Shown here piece after piece: positions 7,647 to 16,972 of a stretch of DNA of 64,000 bases. The translations under genes and the position numbers were made by a program. Origin of the DNA: Actinomadura rifamycini DSM 43936 (GTDB taxonomy: Bacteria > Actinomycetota > Actinomycetes > Streptosporangiales > Streptosporangiaceae); assembly GCF_000425065.1 (NCBI RefSeq), contig NZ_AULB01000019.1:62001-126000 (forward strand). The letters run 5' to 3'. Position 1 is the first letter of the stretch; every line of letters starts with the position of its first letter. The notes below the pieces were generated by a model. That model did not search any database. It saw only the letters and a list, made by a program, of their open reading frames with translations, and had not been told where the DNA came from.

Positions 7647-9092
7647 ATGCTGCTCCGGGGGTTCGTGCCGCGGGGGCGCGCGCCGGACGAGAGGGGTGGG
7701 GGGTTGGCCGACGGCGGGGGGTACCAGCGGGGGCTGGGGACGCGGCAGATCCAGATGCTGGCGATCGGCGGGACGATCGGGACGGGGCTGTTCCTCGGGG
7801 CGGGGGCGAACATCGCGAAGGCGGGGCCGAGCCTCGTGGTGGCGTACGCGTTCGCGGGGTTGATGCTGTTCTTCGTCATGCGGGCGCTGGGGGAGCTGTT
7901 GACGCACCGGCGGACGGAGGGGGGATTCGCGGGGTACGCGCGCGAGTTCCTGGGGCCGTTCTGGGGGTACGCGACGACCTGGACGTACTGGATCATCTGG
8001 GTCACGACGGGGATGGCGGAGCTGACGGCGGCGGGGCAGTACGTGCAGAAGTGGTGGCCCGGGGTCGAGCAGTGGCAGACGGCTCTGGTGGCGCTGCTCG
8101 TGCTGTTCGCGGTCAACCTGATCTCGGTGAAGCTCTTCGGGGAGCTGGAGTTCTGGTTCGCGATGGTCAAGGTCGCGGCGATCGTGATGATGATCCTCGT
8201 GGGGGTGGGCGTGCTCGCCTTCGGGTTCGGGGACGCGGGGGCGACGGCGGGGGTGTCGAACCTGTGGGCGCACGGGGGGTTCTTCCCCGAGGGCGGCGGC
8301 GCGATGCTGATGACGTTGCAGATGGTGGTGTTCGCGTACCTGGGCGTCGAGTTGGTCGGGGTGACGGCGAGCGAGGCGAAGGACCCGGAGCGGAACATCC
8401 CGCGGGCGATCAACGCGCTGCCGGTGCGGTTCGCGCTGTTCTACCTGGGGTCGCTCCTGGTGATCCTGGCGGTGGTGCCCTGGACGGCGTTCAAGGGGGG
8501 CGCGAGCCCGTTCGTGCTCGCGTTCGACCGGATCGGGATTCCGGGCGGCGGGGACATCGTCAACTTCGTGGTGCTGACGGCGGCGCTGTCGTCGTGCAAC
8601 GCGGGCGGGCTGTACTCGACGTCGCGGATGCTGCGGACGACGGGGGTGAACGGGGACGGGCCGCGGGTTCTGGCGCGGTTGAACGGGCGCGGGGTGCCGG
8701 TGCTGACGGTCGTCGTCTCGGCGCTGGTGATGGGGGTGGGCGTCATCGTGAACGCGGTCGCGCCGGAGAAGGCGTTCGCGTACATCACGTCGGTTTCGAC
8801 GGGCGGGATCATCCTGGTGTGGTCGGTGATCGTGGTGGCGCATCTGGTCTACCGGCGGCGGGTGGTGCGGCGGTCGGCGTACCGGATGCCGTGGTCGCCG
8901 TACTCGAACTGGGCGGTGCTGGGGTTCTTCGCGTTCGTGGTCGCGACGATCGCGTGGGACGCGGACGCGCGGGTGGCGCTGTACGTGATGGCCGCGTGGG
9001 CGGTGGTGATCGCCGCCGGGTGGGCGTTCGTGCGGCGGTCGTCGGGCCGGGTGGCGGCGCCGGTGCCCGCGGAGGAGAGCGGCGTGGGATGA
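7647..9092 (+). CDS. Amino acid permease, AAT/APC family
   Basis: The 481-aa protein has about 12 membrane helices. It starts with a short hydrophilic N-terminus, then the family signature QIQMLAIGGTIGTGLFLGAG in helix 1 and GVELVGVTASEAKDPERNIP in the central loop, typical of proton-coupled amino-acid permeases such as GabP, AnsP and CycA. Substrate cannot be read from sequence. The frame is open back into the tRNA-Asp region, so the start is a choice: ATG 7647 follows GGTGGGG and leaves a normal N-terminus, although nearby in-frame GTGs (7638, 7641) are possible. The cyclase gene begins 27 bases downstream. Confidence 0.85.
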   Translation: MLLRGFVPRGRAPDERGGGLADGGGYQRGLGTRQIQMLAIGGTIGTGLFLGAGANIAKAGPSLVVAYAFAGLMLFFVMRALGELLTHRRTEGGFAGYAREFLGPFWGYATTWTYWIIWVTTGMAELTAAGQYVQKWWPGVEQWQTALVALLVLFAVNLISVKLFGELEFWFAMVKVAAIVMMILVGVGVLAFGFGDAGATAGVSNLWAHGGFFPEGGGAMLMTLQMVVFAYLGVELVGVTASEAKDPERNIPRAINALPVRFALFYLGSLLVILAVVPWTAFKGGASPFVLAFDRIGIPGGGDIVNFVVLTAALSSCNAGGLYSTSRMLRTTGVNGDGPRVLARLNGRGVPVLTVVVSALVMGVGVIVNAVAPEKAFAYITSVSTGGIILVWSVIVVAHLVYRRRVVRRSAYRMPWSPYSNWAVLGFFAFVVATIAWDADARVALYVMAAWAVVIAAGWAFVRRSSGRVAAPVPAEESGVG

Positions 9093-9119
9093 TCCGGACG
9101 GACGTCCGGGGAGGCCCAG

Positions 9120-10730
9120 GTGAGCCGCAGGAGCATGCTGGAGATCCGCGTGCGGTGGGTCCTGCTGGTGGTGGTGGGCGTCGCGAATGCGGTGGGCGGT
9201 CTCGTGGTGCTGCTGTTCGCGACGTTCGTGGTGCCCGATCCGCCGCTGGACGATCCGGACCACGTGCATCTCGTGAACGCGGTGGCGTTCTTCAGCTATC
9301 CGGTCTTCGCCGTTCCGGGGGCGCTGGTGCTGGGGCTGTGGCTGTGGCGGCCCGTGGTGCGGCTGGTGCGGGACGGCGGGCCGCCCGACCGCGAGCAGAA
9401 GCGGGCGGTGCTGCTGGGGCCGCTGCGGCTGACGCTGCTGGTCGGGGGCATGTGGGCGGTGGGCGCCGCCGGGTGGGCGGTGCTGGACCTGCTGCTGTTC
9501 ACCGGACGGCTCGCGGTGAAGACGGGGCTGACGTGCCTGCTGGGCGCGGCGACGACGTGCACGATCGTGTACCTGCTGTCGGAGCGGCTGCTGCGGCCGG
9601 CGGCGGCGCTGGTGCTGGCGGCGGAGCCGCCGCGGCGGTTCCGGCTGCCGGGCGTGACGACGCGGGTGATGCTGGCGTGGGCGCTCGGGACGGCGATCCC
9701 GGTGTTCGGGCTGATCTGCGTGGCGATCGCGGCGCTGGCGGCGCCGGACATCGACGTGACGCGGCTGGCGATCTCGATCCTGGGGCTGGGCGGCGCGGCG
9801 CTGTTCGCCGGGATGTACGTGACGTACATGGCGACGCGGGCGATCGCGGACCCGATCAAGTCCGTGCGGACGGGGATGGCGTACGTGGAGCGGGGCGATC
9901 TGCAGGCGGTCGTCCCGGTGTACGACGCGAGCGAGGTCGGTCAGCTGCAGGCGGGGTTCAACCACATGGTGGCGGGGCTGCGGGAGCACGAGCGGCTCCG
10001 GGACCTGTTCGGCCGGCACGTCGGGGAGGAGGTCGCGGACCTCGCGCTCGAACGCGGTGACATCACGCTGGGGGGCGAGGTGCGGGAGGTCGCGGTGCTG
10101 TTCGTCGATCTGGCGGGGTCGACGCGGCTCGCGGAGACGCGGGGGCCGGACGAGGTGGTGGGGCTGCTCAACCGGTTCTTCGGCGTCGTGGTGTCGGTGG
10201 TGGCGGCGCACGGGGGCTGGATCAACAAGTTCGAGGGGGACGCGGCGCTCGCGATCTTCGGGGCGCCGAGCGAGCTGGAGGACGCGGCGGGCGGGGCGCT
10301 CGGCGCGGCGCGGGAGCTCGCGGTGCGGCTGCGGGCGGACGTGCCGGAGCTGGACGCGGGGATCGGGGTGTCGGCGGGGCAGGTCGTCGCGGGGTACATC
10401 GGCGCGGAGCAGCGGTTCGAGTACACGGTGATCGGTGATCCGGTGAACGAGGCGGCCCGGCTGAGCGATCTGGCGAAGGTGTCGCCGCGGCGGGTGCTGG
10501 CGTCGGGGACGGTGCTGGGCCTGGCGCACCTGGTGGAGGCGGGGCACTGGGACCTCGGCAAGCCGGTGACGCTGCGTGGACGGTCGCGTCCGACGCGGCT
10601 CGCGGTGCCGCGCCCGCCGGACGTGCCGGAGCAGCCGGGGCGGCGGCGCGGGAGGCGGGTGCTGCGGGGCGCGTTCGTGCTGGTGAACCGGACGTCGCGG
10701 GCCCGTTCGGAGGCCGGGGAAACCGACTGA
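9120..10730 (+). CDS. Membrane class III adenylate/guanylate cyclase with HAMP domain
   Basis: The 536-aa protein has six predicted membrane helices (about 10-235), a HAMP segment (about 240-295, ADPIKSVRTGMAYVERGDL) and a C-terminal class III cyclase domain (about 315-490). Both metal-binding aspartates (FVDLAGST and EGDAALAIFG), the purine-binding lysine (NKFEGD) and the Asp/Asn/Arg set in YTVIGDPVNEAARL are present, so it should be catalytically active. The layout matches the mycobacterial Rv1318c/Rv3645 group and should produce cAMP in response to membrane or stress signals. The GTG start follows GGAGG. A basic tail of about 40 residues closes the protein. Confidence 0.9.
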   Translation: MSRRSMLEIRVRWVLLVVVGVANAVGGLVVLLFATFVVPDPPLDDPDHVHLVNAVAFFSYPVFAVPGALVLGLWLWRPVVRLVRDGGPPDREQKRAVLLGPLRLTLLVGGMWAVGAAGWAVLDLLLFTGRLAVKTGLTCLLGAATTCTIVYLLSERLLRPAAALVLAAEPPRRFRLPGVTTRVMLAWALGTAIPVFGLICVAIAALAAPDIDVTRLAISILGLGGAALFAGMYVTYMATRAIADPIKSVRTGMAYVERGDLQAVVPVYDASEVGQLQAGFNHMVAGLREHERLRDLFGRHVGEEVADLALERGDITLGGEVREVAVLFVDLAGSTRLAETRGPDEVVGLLNRFFGVVVSVVAAHGGWINKFEGDAALAIFGAPSELEDAAGGALGAARELAVRLRADVPELDAGIGVSAGQVVAGYIGAEQRFEYTVIGDPVNEAARLSDLAKVSPRRVLASGTVLGLAHLVEAGHWDLGKPVTLRGRSRPTRLAVPRPPDVPEQPGRRRGRRVLRGAFVLVNRTSRARSEAGETD

Positions 10731-10889
10731 TCTCGGTGTGCGCCGCGCACCGTGTTGCTCTCGTGTCTCGCGAAGCCGATGCGTATCGTCACTGTACGTA
10801 CACGTTCCGCTACCCGTTCGTCACGTTGCGGTCATGCTGCGGGCCCAGTGTCGAAGCGGACGAGTCGGCTCCGGCTTCGCGAGGTGAAG

Positions 10890-11840
10890 ATGTTCGGACG
10901 GAAGCGTCTGGTGGCCACCGCGGTCATGTCCGCGGCGGTGGTCATCGGACCCGCGGCGCACGCGGAGGCGGAACCGCGCCCGCCTCTCTCCCAGCCCGGC
11001 GCCCCGGAGCCGCGCCCGCGCGGCGCCGGCGACGTCTGGGCGGTGCCGGAGGTGCTCGTCGAGGACGAGCCGGTCGGCGTGGCGCACCGCGGGGCGTCCG
11101 GCGCGGCGCCGGAGAACACCCTGGCGGCGTTCCGGGCGGCGGCGCGCATGGGCGCGGACATGGTCGAGGTCGACGTCCAGGAGACGAAGGACCACGCGCT
11201 CGTCCTGCTGCACGATTCCACGCTCGCGCGGACGACGGACGTGGAGGACGTCTTCCCGGAGCGGAAGCCGTGGAAGGTCTCCGACTTCACTTTGGCGGAG
11301 GTGAAGCGCCTGGACGCGGGCTCCTGGTTCGGCAAGCGCTACGCGGGGGAGCGGGTCCCGACGCTCACGGAGGCGATGCGGGAGATGCGCGGGAGCGGCC
11401 TGGGGATGCTGGTCGAGCTCAAGGACCCGGCGAAGTACCCGGGGGTGGAGAGGCGCGTCGCCGAGGCGCTGCGGGCCGACGCCTACTGGACGAGCCCGGA
11501 CCCGCGGCGGCTGGTCGTGCAGTCGTTCGACTGGGCGTCCGTGCGCCGCTTCGACGCGATCATGCCGGGGGCGTCCACCGCGCTGATCGGCCGGCCGAAG
11601 GCGTCGGCGCTGCGCGGGCACGCCGCGTACGCCGACCAGGTCAATCCGGACCACCGCGACCTGACCGCCGCGTACGTCGACAAGGTGCACGCCGCCGGCA
11701 TGGACGTGCTGACCTGGACGGTCAACGACGCGAAGGGCATGCGGAAGGCGCTCGGCCTCGGGGTGGACGGCGTGATCACCGACCGGCCGGACGTGTGGCG
11801 GGAGGTCATGGCGGCCGCCGGGAGCGGGGCGGCGGCCTGA
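10890..11840 (+). CDS. Secreted glycerophosphodiester phosphodiesterase
   Basis: The 316-aa protein begins with a Sec signal peptide (residues 1-24, KRLVATAVMSAAVVIGPAAHA) and continues into a GDPD TIM barrel. Catalytic motifs are visible: AHRGASGAAPENT, EVDVQ with its acidic metal ligands, LLHDSTLARTTD, and the closing DGVITDRPD. It hydrolyses glycerophosphodiesters to glycerol-3-phosphate and an alcohol outside the membrane. The frame is open further upstream, but GAGGTGAAG immediately before ATG 10890 and the signal peptide fix the start. Its TGA abuts the stop of the convergent LysR gene, so the two transcripts must overlap. Confidence 0.9.
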   Translation: MFGRKRLVATAVMSAAVVIGPAAHAEAEPRPPLSQPGAPEPRPRGAGDVWAVPEVLVEDEPVGVAHRGASGAAPENTLAAFRAAARMGADMVEVDVQETKDHALVLLHDSTLARTTDVEDVFPERKPWKVSDFTLAEVKRLDAGSWFGKRYAGERVPTLTEAMREMRGSGLGMLVELKDPAKYPGVERRVAEALRADAYWTSPDPRRLVVQSFDWASVRRFDAIMPGASTALIGRPKASALRGHAAYADQVNPDHRDLTAAYVDKVHAAGMDVLTWTVNDAKGMRKALGLGVDGVITDRPDVWREVMAAAGSGAAA

Positions 11841-12740
11841 TCAGCCGGACGGACGTCCGGACGCGGGGAGCTCGCGCGCGCGGGCGGTGAGGGCGCGCGC
11901 GGCGGGGCTGCGCGGGCCTTCGGCGCGCCAGGCGAGCACGACGCGCCCGCGGAGCCGGGGCCGGACGATCGGCAGGACGTGCAGGCCGTCGGCGAACGCC
12001 CGCGCGGCCGACTCGGGGACGACGGCGACGCCGAGGCCGCGGGCGGCGAGTTCGGCGAGGACGGGCGGTTCGCCGGCCTCGAACGCGACGCGGGGCCGGA
12101 GCCCGGCGGCGGCGCACGCGCGGTCGAGGACGGCGCGGACGCCCGTCCCGCGCGGCAGGCTGATCAGGGCGTGCTCGGCGAGGCCGCGCAGGGTGGTGGT
12201 GGCGCGGGCGGCCAGCGGGTGGCCGGGGGCGGCCGCGGCGACGAGGTCCTGCTCGAAGACGAGCTCGGTCGCGAGCCCTTCGGGCGGTTCGTCGCCGATG
12301 CTGAGGAACGCGAGGTCGACGAGTCCGGCGCGCAGCCGGTCGGCGAGCGTCGCGGAGTCGTGCTGGGTGACCGTGATCTCCACGTTCGGGTGGTCGCGGT
12401 GGAAGTCGGCGAGCATGCCCGGGAGGTCGAGGGCCGCGACCCAGTCGAACGTCCCGATGGTGACGTGCCCGCGCAGCAGGCCCGTCAGCTCGTCCACGGA
12501 GCGGCGCGCCCCGTGGACGGCGGCGAGGGCGGCGCGCGCGTAGGGGAGCACGAGCTCGCCCGCCTCGGTGAGCCGGACGGTCCGGCCGGACCGGTCGAAC
12601 AGCGGCTGCCCCAGCTCGCGTTCGAGCTGCCGGATCTGGGCGCTGACGCCCGGCTGCGCGACGTGCAGCCGGGCCGCGGCCCGGGTGAAACCGGCCTCCT
12701 CGGTGACCGCGACGAAGTACTCGAGCTGGCGCAGTTCCAT
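11841..12740 (-). CDS. LysR-family transcriptional regulator
   Basis: The 299-aa protein opens with the standard LysR helix-turn-helix (MELRQLEYFVAVTEEAGFTR, AQPGVSAQIRQLERELG) and continues with a two-lobed periplasmic-binding-like effector domain (about 90-295). The start at ATG 12740 matches the family's usual first residues, although the frame stays open upstream. No divergently transcribed metabolic target is adjacent: the next gene, 170 bases away, is a histidine kinase, so its regulon may lie elsewhere. The effector is unknown. Confidence 0.9.
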   Translation of the reverse strand: MELRQLEYFVAVTEEAGFTRAAARLHVAQPGVSAQIRQLERELGQPLFDRSGRTVRLTEAGELVLPYARAALAAVHGARRSVDELTGLLRGHVTIGTFDWVAALDLPGMLADFHRDHPNVEITVTQHDSATLADRLRAGLVDLAFLSIGDEPPEGLATELVFEQDLVAAAAPGHPLAARATTTLRGLAEHALISLPRGTGVRAVLDRACAAAGLRPRVAFEAGEPPVLAELAARGLGVAVVPESAARAFADGLHVLPIVRPRLRGRVVLAWRAEGPRSPAARALTARARELPASGRPSG

Positions 12741-12910
12741 GGGCCCGATGCTAGACAGCGGGGCGCGCCGCACGGGGGCCGCGACGGTGAAATCGCAGGT
12801 CACCGCCCGCTTCGGGTAACCGGTTCTTTCTCGTTCCTTTGCCGCGGAACGCCCGTCCGGAGGACTGGAACCGGCTGTGCGGGTGATTACCTCCCCACCG
12901 GGGGGTTCGG

Positions 12911-14278
12911 GTGTACGGACGGCGCACATGGTCCATACGGGTGCGGATGACCGTCATTGCCGGGACGGTCACCGTCCTCATCTGCGCGATCCTCACCACG
13001 CTGATCATCATCGGGGTGCGCGATCGGGCGGGGGACTACCGGCGCCAGCAGGCCGGTGCGGCGGCGCTGCAGATGGTCTTCTTCGTCAGGCAGGGGGATG
13101 TGCCGCCCCGGCCGGGGTCGCCGCGGGACGTCTCCATCCAGGTGCTGGACGCCCGCGGCCGCATCGTCGCGACCACGCCCGAACTGGAGGGCAAGGGGCG
13201 GATGGCCCGGTTCGTCCCGGAGCGTTCGAGTGTCTACGCCGTCCGCGAGCTGTGTCCCCCGGCGGGCTTCGCGAGCTGCATGGACGTGCTGGCGTTCCGC
13301 GTCTTCGACCCCCGGGGCGACTGGATCGTCTACGCGGCCGCCCCGTCGACGCCCTGGTACGTGAACAGCAGCCTCGTCACCGTGCTGCTGAGCCTGTCGG
13401 TGCTCGTCACCCTGCTGGCGTGCCTGCGGACGTGGGGGACCGTGGACCGCACGCTCGTCCCGGTGGACGCCATCCGCGCCGAGCTGACGGAGATCACCGC
13501 GAAGAAGTCGGGCCGCCGCGTCACGGTGCCGGAGAACCGGGACGAGGTGCGGCGGCTCGCGGAGGCCGTCAACGCGACCCTGGACCGGCTCGACGCCGCC
13601 CTCGAACGGCAGCGCAGCTTCACCTCCGACGCGTCCCACGATCTGCGCAGCCCCATCGCGGCGGCGCGCGCGCAGATGGAGGAGGCGCTCATGTACCCGG
13701 ACGAGGTCGACTGGCCGCAGGCGGGACGGACGGTGCTGCAGAACCTCGACCGGCTGCAGGCGATCGTCACGGACCTCCTGGAGCTCGCGCGCCTGGACGC
13801 CACCGCGTGGCGCGGCGACGAGATCGTCGACCTGGGCGCGATGGTCACGATCGAGCTGGCCCGGTCGGAACGCTCCAAGCAGGTCGTCCCGCACATCCTG
13901 GACGACGTCACGGTGCGCGGCGACCGGCTGCGGCTCGTCCGGCTCTTCACGAACCTCCTCGACAACGCCGAGCGGCACGCGGAGTCCCGCATCGACGTGA
14001 GCGTCTGGCACGCGGACGGGGAGGCGTGCCTGGAGGTCCTGGACGACGGCGCGGGCATCACCGTGCAGGACCGGGAGAAGGTCTTCGAGCGGTTCGCGCG
14101 CCTCCAGGCGGGCCGGCAGCGGGACGCCGGCGGCACGGGCCTCGGCCTCCCGATCGCCCGCGAGATCGCGCGGGCGCACGGCGGCGACCTGACGATCGAG
14201 GACAGCGCCCGCGGCGCCCGCTTCGTCCTGCGCGTCCCGCATGAGAAGCGCGAGGAGAAGGGCGAGGGGAAGCGCTGA
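12911..14278 (+). CDS. Orphan HAMP-containing sensor histidine kinase
   Basis: The 455-aa protein has two membrane helices (about 12-36 and 150-172) around an extracytoplasmic sensor region of about 115 residues. A HAMP linker, a HisKA domain with phospho-acceptor His in SDASHDLRSP and a HATPase domain follow (NLLDNAERHA, DDGAGI, FERFARL, GGTGLGLPIA). All kinase boxes are intact. No response regulator gene is adjacent, which is unusual for this class, since partners normally overlap. The GTG start places the first helix close to the N-terminus. Four phased CCCTG repeats just downstream suggest that an OmpR-type regulator acts at this locus. Confidence 0.9.
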   Translation: MYGRRTWSIRVRMTVIAGTVTVLICAILTTLIIIGVRDRAGDYRRQQAGAAALQMVFFVRQGDVPPRPGSPRDVSIQVLDARGRIVATTPELEGKGRMARFVPERSSVYAVRELCPPAGFASCMDVLAFRVFDPRGDWIVYAAAPSTPWYVNSSLVTVLLSLSVLVTLLACLRTWGTVDRTLVPVDAIRAELTEITAKKSGRRVTVPENRDEVRRLAEAVNATLDRLDAALERQRSFTSDASHDLRSPIAAARAQMEEALMYPDEVDWPQAGRTVLQNLDRLQAIVTDLLELARLDATAWRGDEIVDLGAMVTIELARSERSKQVVPHILDDVTVRGDRLRLVRLFTNLLDNAERHAESRIDVSVWHADGEACLEVLDDGAGITVQDREKVFERFARLQAGRQRDAGGTGLGLPIAREIARAHGGDLTIEDSARGARFVLRVPHEKREEKGEGKR

Positions 14279-14319
14279 CGGCGGCGGGCCCCGGGAAGGC
14301 GGCGGTGCCTGCCGGCCGC

Positions 14320-14366
14320 CCCTGAGGCGCCCCTGGCCGCACCCTGAATCGACCCTGAACCCCCTG
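14320..14366. promoter_or_regulatory. Array of CCCTG direct repeats phased at 11 bp
   Basis: CCCTG begins at 14320, 14331, 14342 and 14353, exactly one helical turn apart, with a fifth copy at 14362. The last two phased copies extend to ACCCTGAA. Tandem half-sites at 11-bp spacing are typical for OmpR/PhoB-family response regulators. The array lies between the orphan histidine kinase and the TAP-like hydrolase, about 95-140 bases upstream of the hydrolase start. Confidence 0.6.
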
Positions 14367-14460
14367 TCCCGGCGGCGGACCCGGACCTAGCGTGATCGAG
14401 GTCCTGAGGACCGGCGCCGTCCCCGTCGGGCGGCTCTCCCACGCGAAGGGCATGGATTTC

Positions 14461-15915
14461 ATGCTGCGCAAGAACAGGCGGGCCGCCTGGACCGCCGCGG
14501 CCGCCGCGGGGCTCGCGATCGCGGCCGCCGCGCCCGCGGCGTCCGCGGCGTCCGCGGCGTCCACTGTCGGGCCCCCGCCCGCCCCCCGCATCACCTGGAC
14601 GGCCTGCGGCGACGACGGCGGCGCCCAGTGCGGCACCCTCGCGCTCCCGGTCGACTGGGACGACCCGGACGGCGCCGCGTTCGAGCTCGCCGTCGCGCGC
14701 CGCACGGCCCGCGACCCGGGCGCCCGCATCGGCACGCTCGTCTTCGGGCCCGGCGGGCCGGGCGATTCGGGCGTTCACCGCGTCGTGGACGGTATCGACC
14801 GGTTCAGTGAGGACGTCCAGCGGCGGTTCGACATCGTCAGCTTCGACCCCCGGGGCGTGGGGGCCAGCGCGCCCATCCGGTGCTCGACGGAGGTGCTGGG
14901 GGCGCGCCCGTCCCCGGTGATGGCGAGCCCGGAGGACTTCGCGGAGACGGTCGCCTACAACGCGCGGGCCCGCGAGGACTGCACCGAGCATTCCGGCCCG
15001 ATCTACGACAACGCCGACACGCTCAGCACGGTCAAGGACCTCGACGCGATCCGGAGGGCGCTCGGCGAGTCCCGGCTGACCTTCCACGGCAGCTCCTACG
15101 GGACGCTCCTCGGCGAGCAGTACGCCGAGGCGTACCCCGGGCGCGTCCGCGCGATGGTCCTCGAAAGCGTCGTCGACCACAGCCGCCGCGACGCCCGATC
15201 GTTCCTGACGTCCCAAGCCTGGGCGGCCCAGGACTCGTTCGACGAGTTCGTCAAGTGGTGTGACCGCACCTCCGACTGCGCCTTGCACGGACGAGACGTC
15301 CGCGCCGTCTGGCGAGACCTGCGGGAGCGCGCGCGCCGAGGCGACCTGGACGGCCTGTCGGAACCGGCCCTCGTCCACATCGCCTTCCGCGCCTTCTACG
15401 GGCCCGACTGGGGCGAACTGGCCCGGACGATCGCGGACCTCGACGCGGGGAAGGAACCGCCCGCCGCCAAGGCCGCAGGCGGCCCCACCGCCGCGGACCC
15501 GTTCACGGGCGTCTTCTGCTCCGACTGGAGCCTCCCCGTCCGCGACCACGCGCACTGGGAGCGGCTGATGCGCCGGGTGGCGAAGGTCGCGCCCGACATG
15601 ACGTACACGCGGCCCGTCCAGGCCGTGGCCGCGTGCCTCGGCTCCCCGCGGCCGGTCGCGAACCCGCAGCACCGCCTGGACGTCCGCGGCCTGCGGACGC
15701 CGATCCTGCTGGCGAACGCCCGGCACGACCCGGCGTCCGGGTACAACTGGGCGACGAACGCGGCGCGGCAGCTCGGCCGCGAGGGCGTCCTCCTCAGCTA
15801 CGAGGGCGCGGGCCACGGCAGCTACGACCGCGGCGCCTGCATGCGGGGGACGGTCGACCGCTACCTCATCGACCTGGAGGTCCCCGCCCCCGGCACCTCC
15901 TGCCCCGCCGCCTGA
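14461..15915 (+). CDS. Secreted TAP-like alpha/beta hydrolase (tripeptidyl aminopeptidase type)
   Basis: The 484-aa protein has a Sec signal peptide (about 1-30, alanine-rich, ending ASAAS) and an alpha/beta-hydrolase fold of the Streptomyces tripeptidyl aminopeptidase/SlpD type with its C-terminal TAP-like domain. The nucleophile elbow is GSSYG, the acid is likely Asp in ANARHDPAS and the base is His in GAGHGSY. Oxyanion-hole sequence GPGGPGDSG is also present. ATG 14461 has AAGGG ten bases upstream; ATG 14452 is an alternative but too close to that site. It probably releases N-terminal tripeptides in the medium, although substrate is inferred. The phased CCCTG array upstream likely controls it. 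Confidence 0.88.
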   Translation: MLRKNRRAAWTAAAAAGLAIAAAAPAASAASAASTVGPPPAPRITWTACGDDGGAQCGTLALPVDWDDPDGAAFELAVARRTARDPGARIGTLVFGPGGPGDSGVHRVVDGIDRFSEDVQRRFDIVSFDPRGVGASAPIRCSTEVLGARPSPVMASPEDFAETVAYNARAREDCTEHSGPIYDNADTLSTVKDLDAIRRALGESRLTFHGSSYGTLLGEQYAEAYPGRVRAMVLESVVDHSRRDARSFLTSQAWAAQDSFDEFVKWCDRTSDCALHGRDVRAVWRDLRERARRGDLDGLSEPALVHIAFRAFYGPDWGELARTIADLDAGKEPPAAKAAGGPTAADPFTGVFCSDWSLPVRDHAHWERLMRRVAKVAPDMTYTRPVQAVAACLGSPRPVANPQHRLDVRGLRTPILLANARHDPASGYNWATNAARQLGREGVLLSYEGAGHGSYDRGACMRGTVDRYLIDLEVPAPGTSCPAA

Positions 15916-15952
15916 CCCGGCCGCGCCGCCGCCCGACCCGGCCGTGCCGGGG

Positions 15953-16936
15953 TCAGGTGGCGGCCAGCCAGGCGGTGATCTCGGACCGCAGGCGGGTCTT
16001 CGTGGTGGGCGGGGCGAAGGACGCGTCGACGGAGGCGCGGGCGAGGTCGGCGAGGGCGCCGTCGTCGTAGCCGAACGCGTCGCGGACGTGCGCGTACTCG
16101 GCGGCCAGCGGGGTGTCGATCAGCGCGGGGATGTCGGTGTTGACGGTGACGAGGAGACCGGCGTCGCGGAGGCGCGGCAGCGGGTGCTCGGCGAGGGACG
16201 GGGCGAAGCCGAGGGCGACGTTGGACGTCGGGCACACCTCCAGCGGGACGCGGCGCTCGCGGACCTCGGCGACGAGGTCGGGGTCGTCCAGCACGCGGAT
16301 GCCGTGGCCGAGGCGCTCGGTGCGGCCCGGGCCGAGCGCCTGGCGGATGCTCGCCGGGCCCTCGCCCTCGCCCGCGTGGTGCACGACGTGGAGCCCGGCG
16401 TCGCGGGCCGCCGCGAAGACGTCCGCGAACGGGTCGCCCGGGTGCGACTCGTCGCCCGCGAGGCCGACCGCGACGACCCCGTCGTGGCGGCGGGCCAGGT
16501 CGAGGGTGCGCCACGCGCGCTCGACGGGCCGGCGGCGGGAGTGGTCGAGCAGCAGGCGGCACTCGACGCCGAAGTCGGCGCGTCCGGCGTCGAGGCCCTC
16601 CAGGACGGCCGCGAGCGGCATGCCGAGGTCGCCGAGGCGCTCGCCGTGCGCGGCGGCGGTGAAGGACGGCTCGGCGTAGCGGGTCCCCTGGGCGGCCTCG
16701 TCGGCGCAGAACTCGTAGGCGACGCGGCGGAAGTCGTCCGGGCGCCGCAGGCACGCGCGGACCAGGTCGTTCTGCGCGAAGAACGCGTCGAACCCGCCGA
16801 ACGCGCCCACCCGGTCGGGCACCCGGACGCCGTTGGCGGCGCCGATCTCGCGGAGGGTCCCCCACCGCACGGTGCTCTCGAGGTGGACGTGCAGGTGGGC
16901 CTTGGGCAGGGTCAGAAGATCGCGCACCCGCCGCAC
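15953..16936 (-). CDS. Adenosine deaminase-family protein with altered active site
   Basis: The 327-aa TIM-barrel protein has the metal-binding HVH of KAHLHVHLES, the HAGEGEG catalytic loop, LGHGIRV and CPTSNVALG, all diagnostic of the adenosine/adenine/aminodeoxyfutalosine deaminase family. Two positions deviate. The usual L(D/E)G after HVH is LES, and the canonical NTDDP near the C-terminus is NTDIP, so the second aspartate, which contacts the purine ring in adenosine deaminase, is isoleucine. The zinc-ligand aspartate is kept. Hydrolytic deamination remains likely but the substrate may not be adenosine. It lies 36 bases downstream of mutY on the same strand and may be co-transcribed. Confidence 0.85.
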   Translation of the reverse strand: MRRVRDLLTLPKAHLHVHLESTVRWGTLREIGAANGVRVPDRVGAFGGFDAFFAQNDLVRACLRRPDDFRRVAYEFCADEAAQGTRYAEPSFTAAAHGERLGDLGMPLAAVLEGLDAGRADFGVECRLLLDHSRRRPVERAWRTLDLARRHDGVVAVGLAGDESHPGDPFADVFAAARDAGLHVVHHAGEGEGPASIRQALGPGRTERLGHGIRVLDDPDLVAEVRERRVPLEVCPTSNVALGFAPSLAEHPLPRLRDAGLLVTVNTDIPALIDTPLAAEYAHVRDAFGYDDGALADLARASVDASFAPPTTKTRLRSEITAWLAAT

Positions 16937-16972
16937 GCTACGGTCCGGACGCGCCGGCGTGCGACCGGTTAT

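Noticed and set aside
7377..10547. A 1056-codon open frame on the minus strand across the permease and cyclase genes
   Set aside because: It runs antisense to two clearly recognisable genes and over both tRNAs, and encodes only Arg/Pro/His-rich sequence, as expected from a third-position GC bias shadow.
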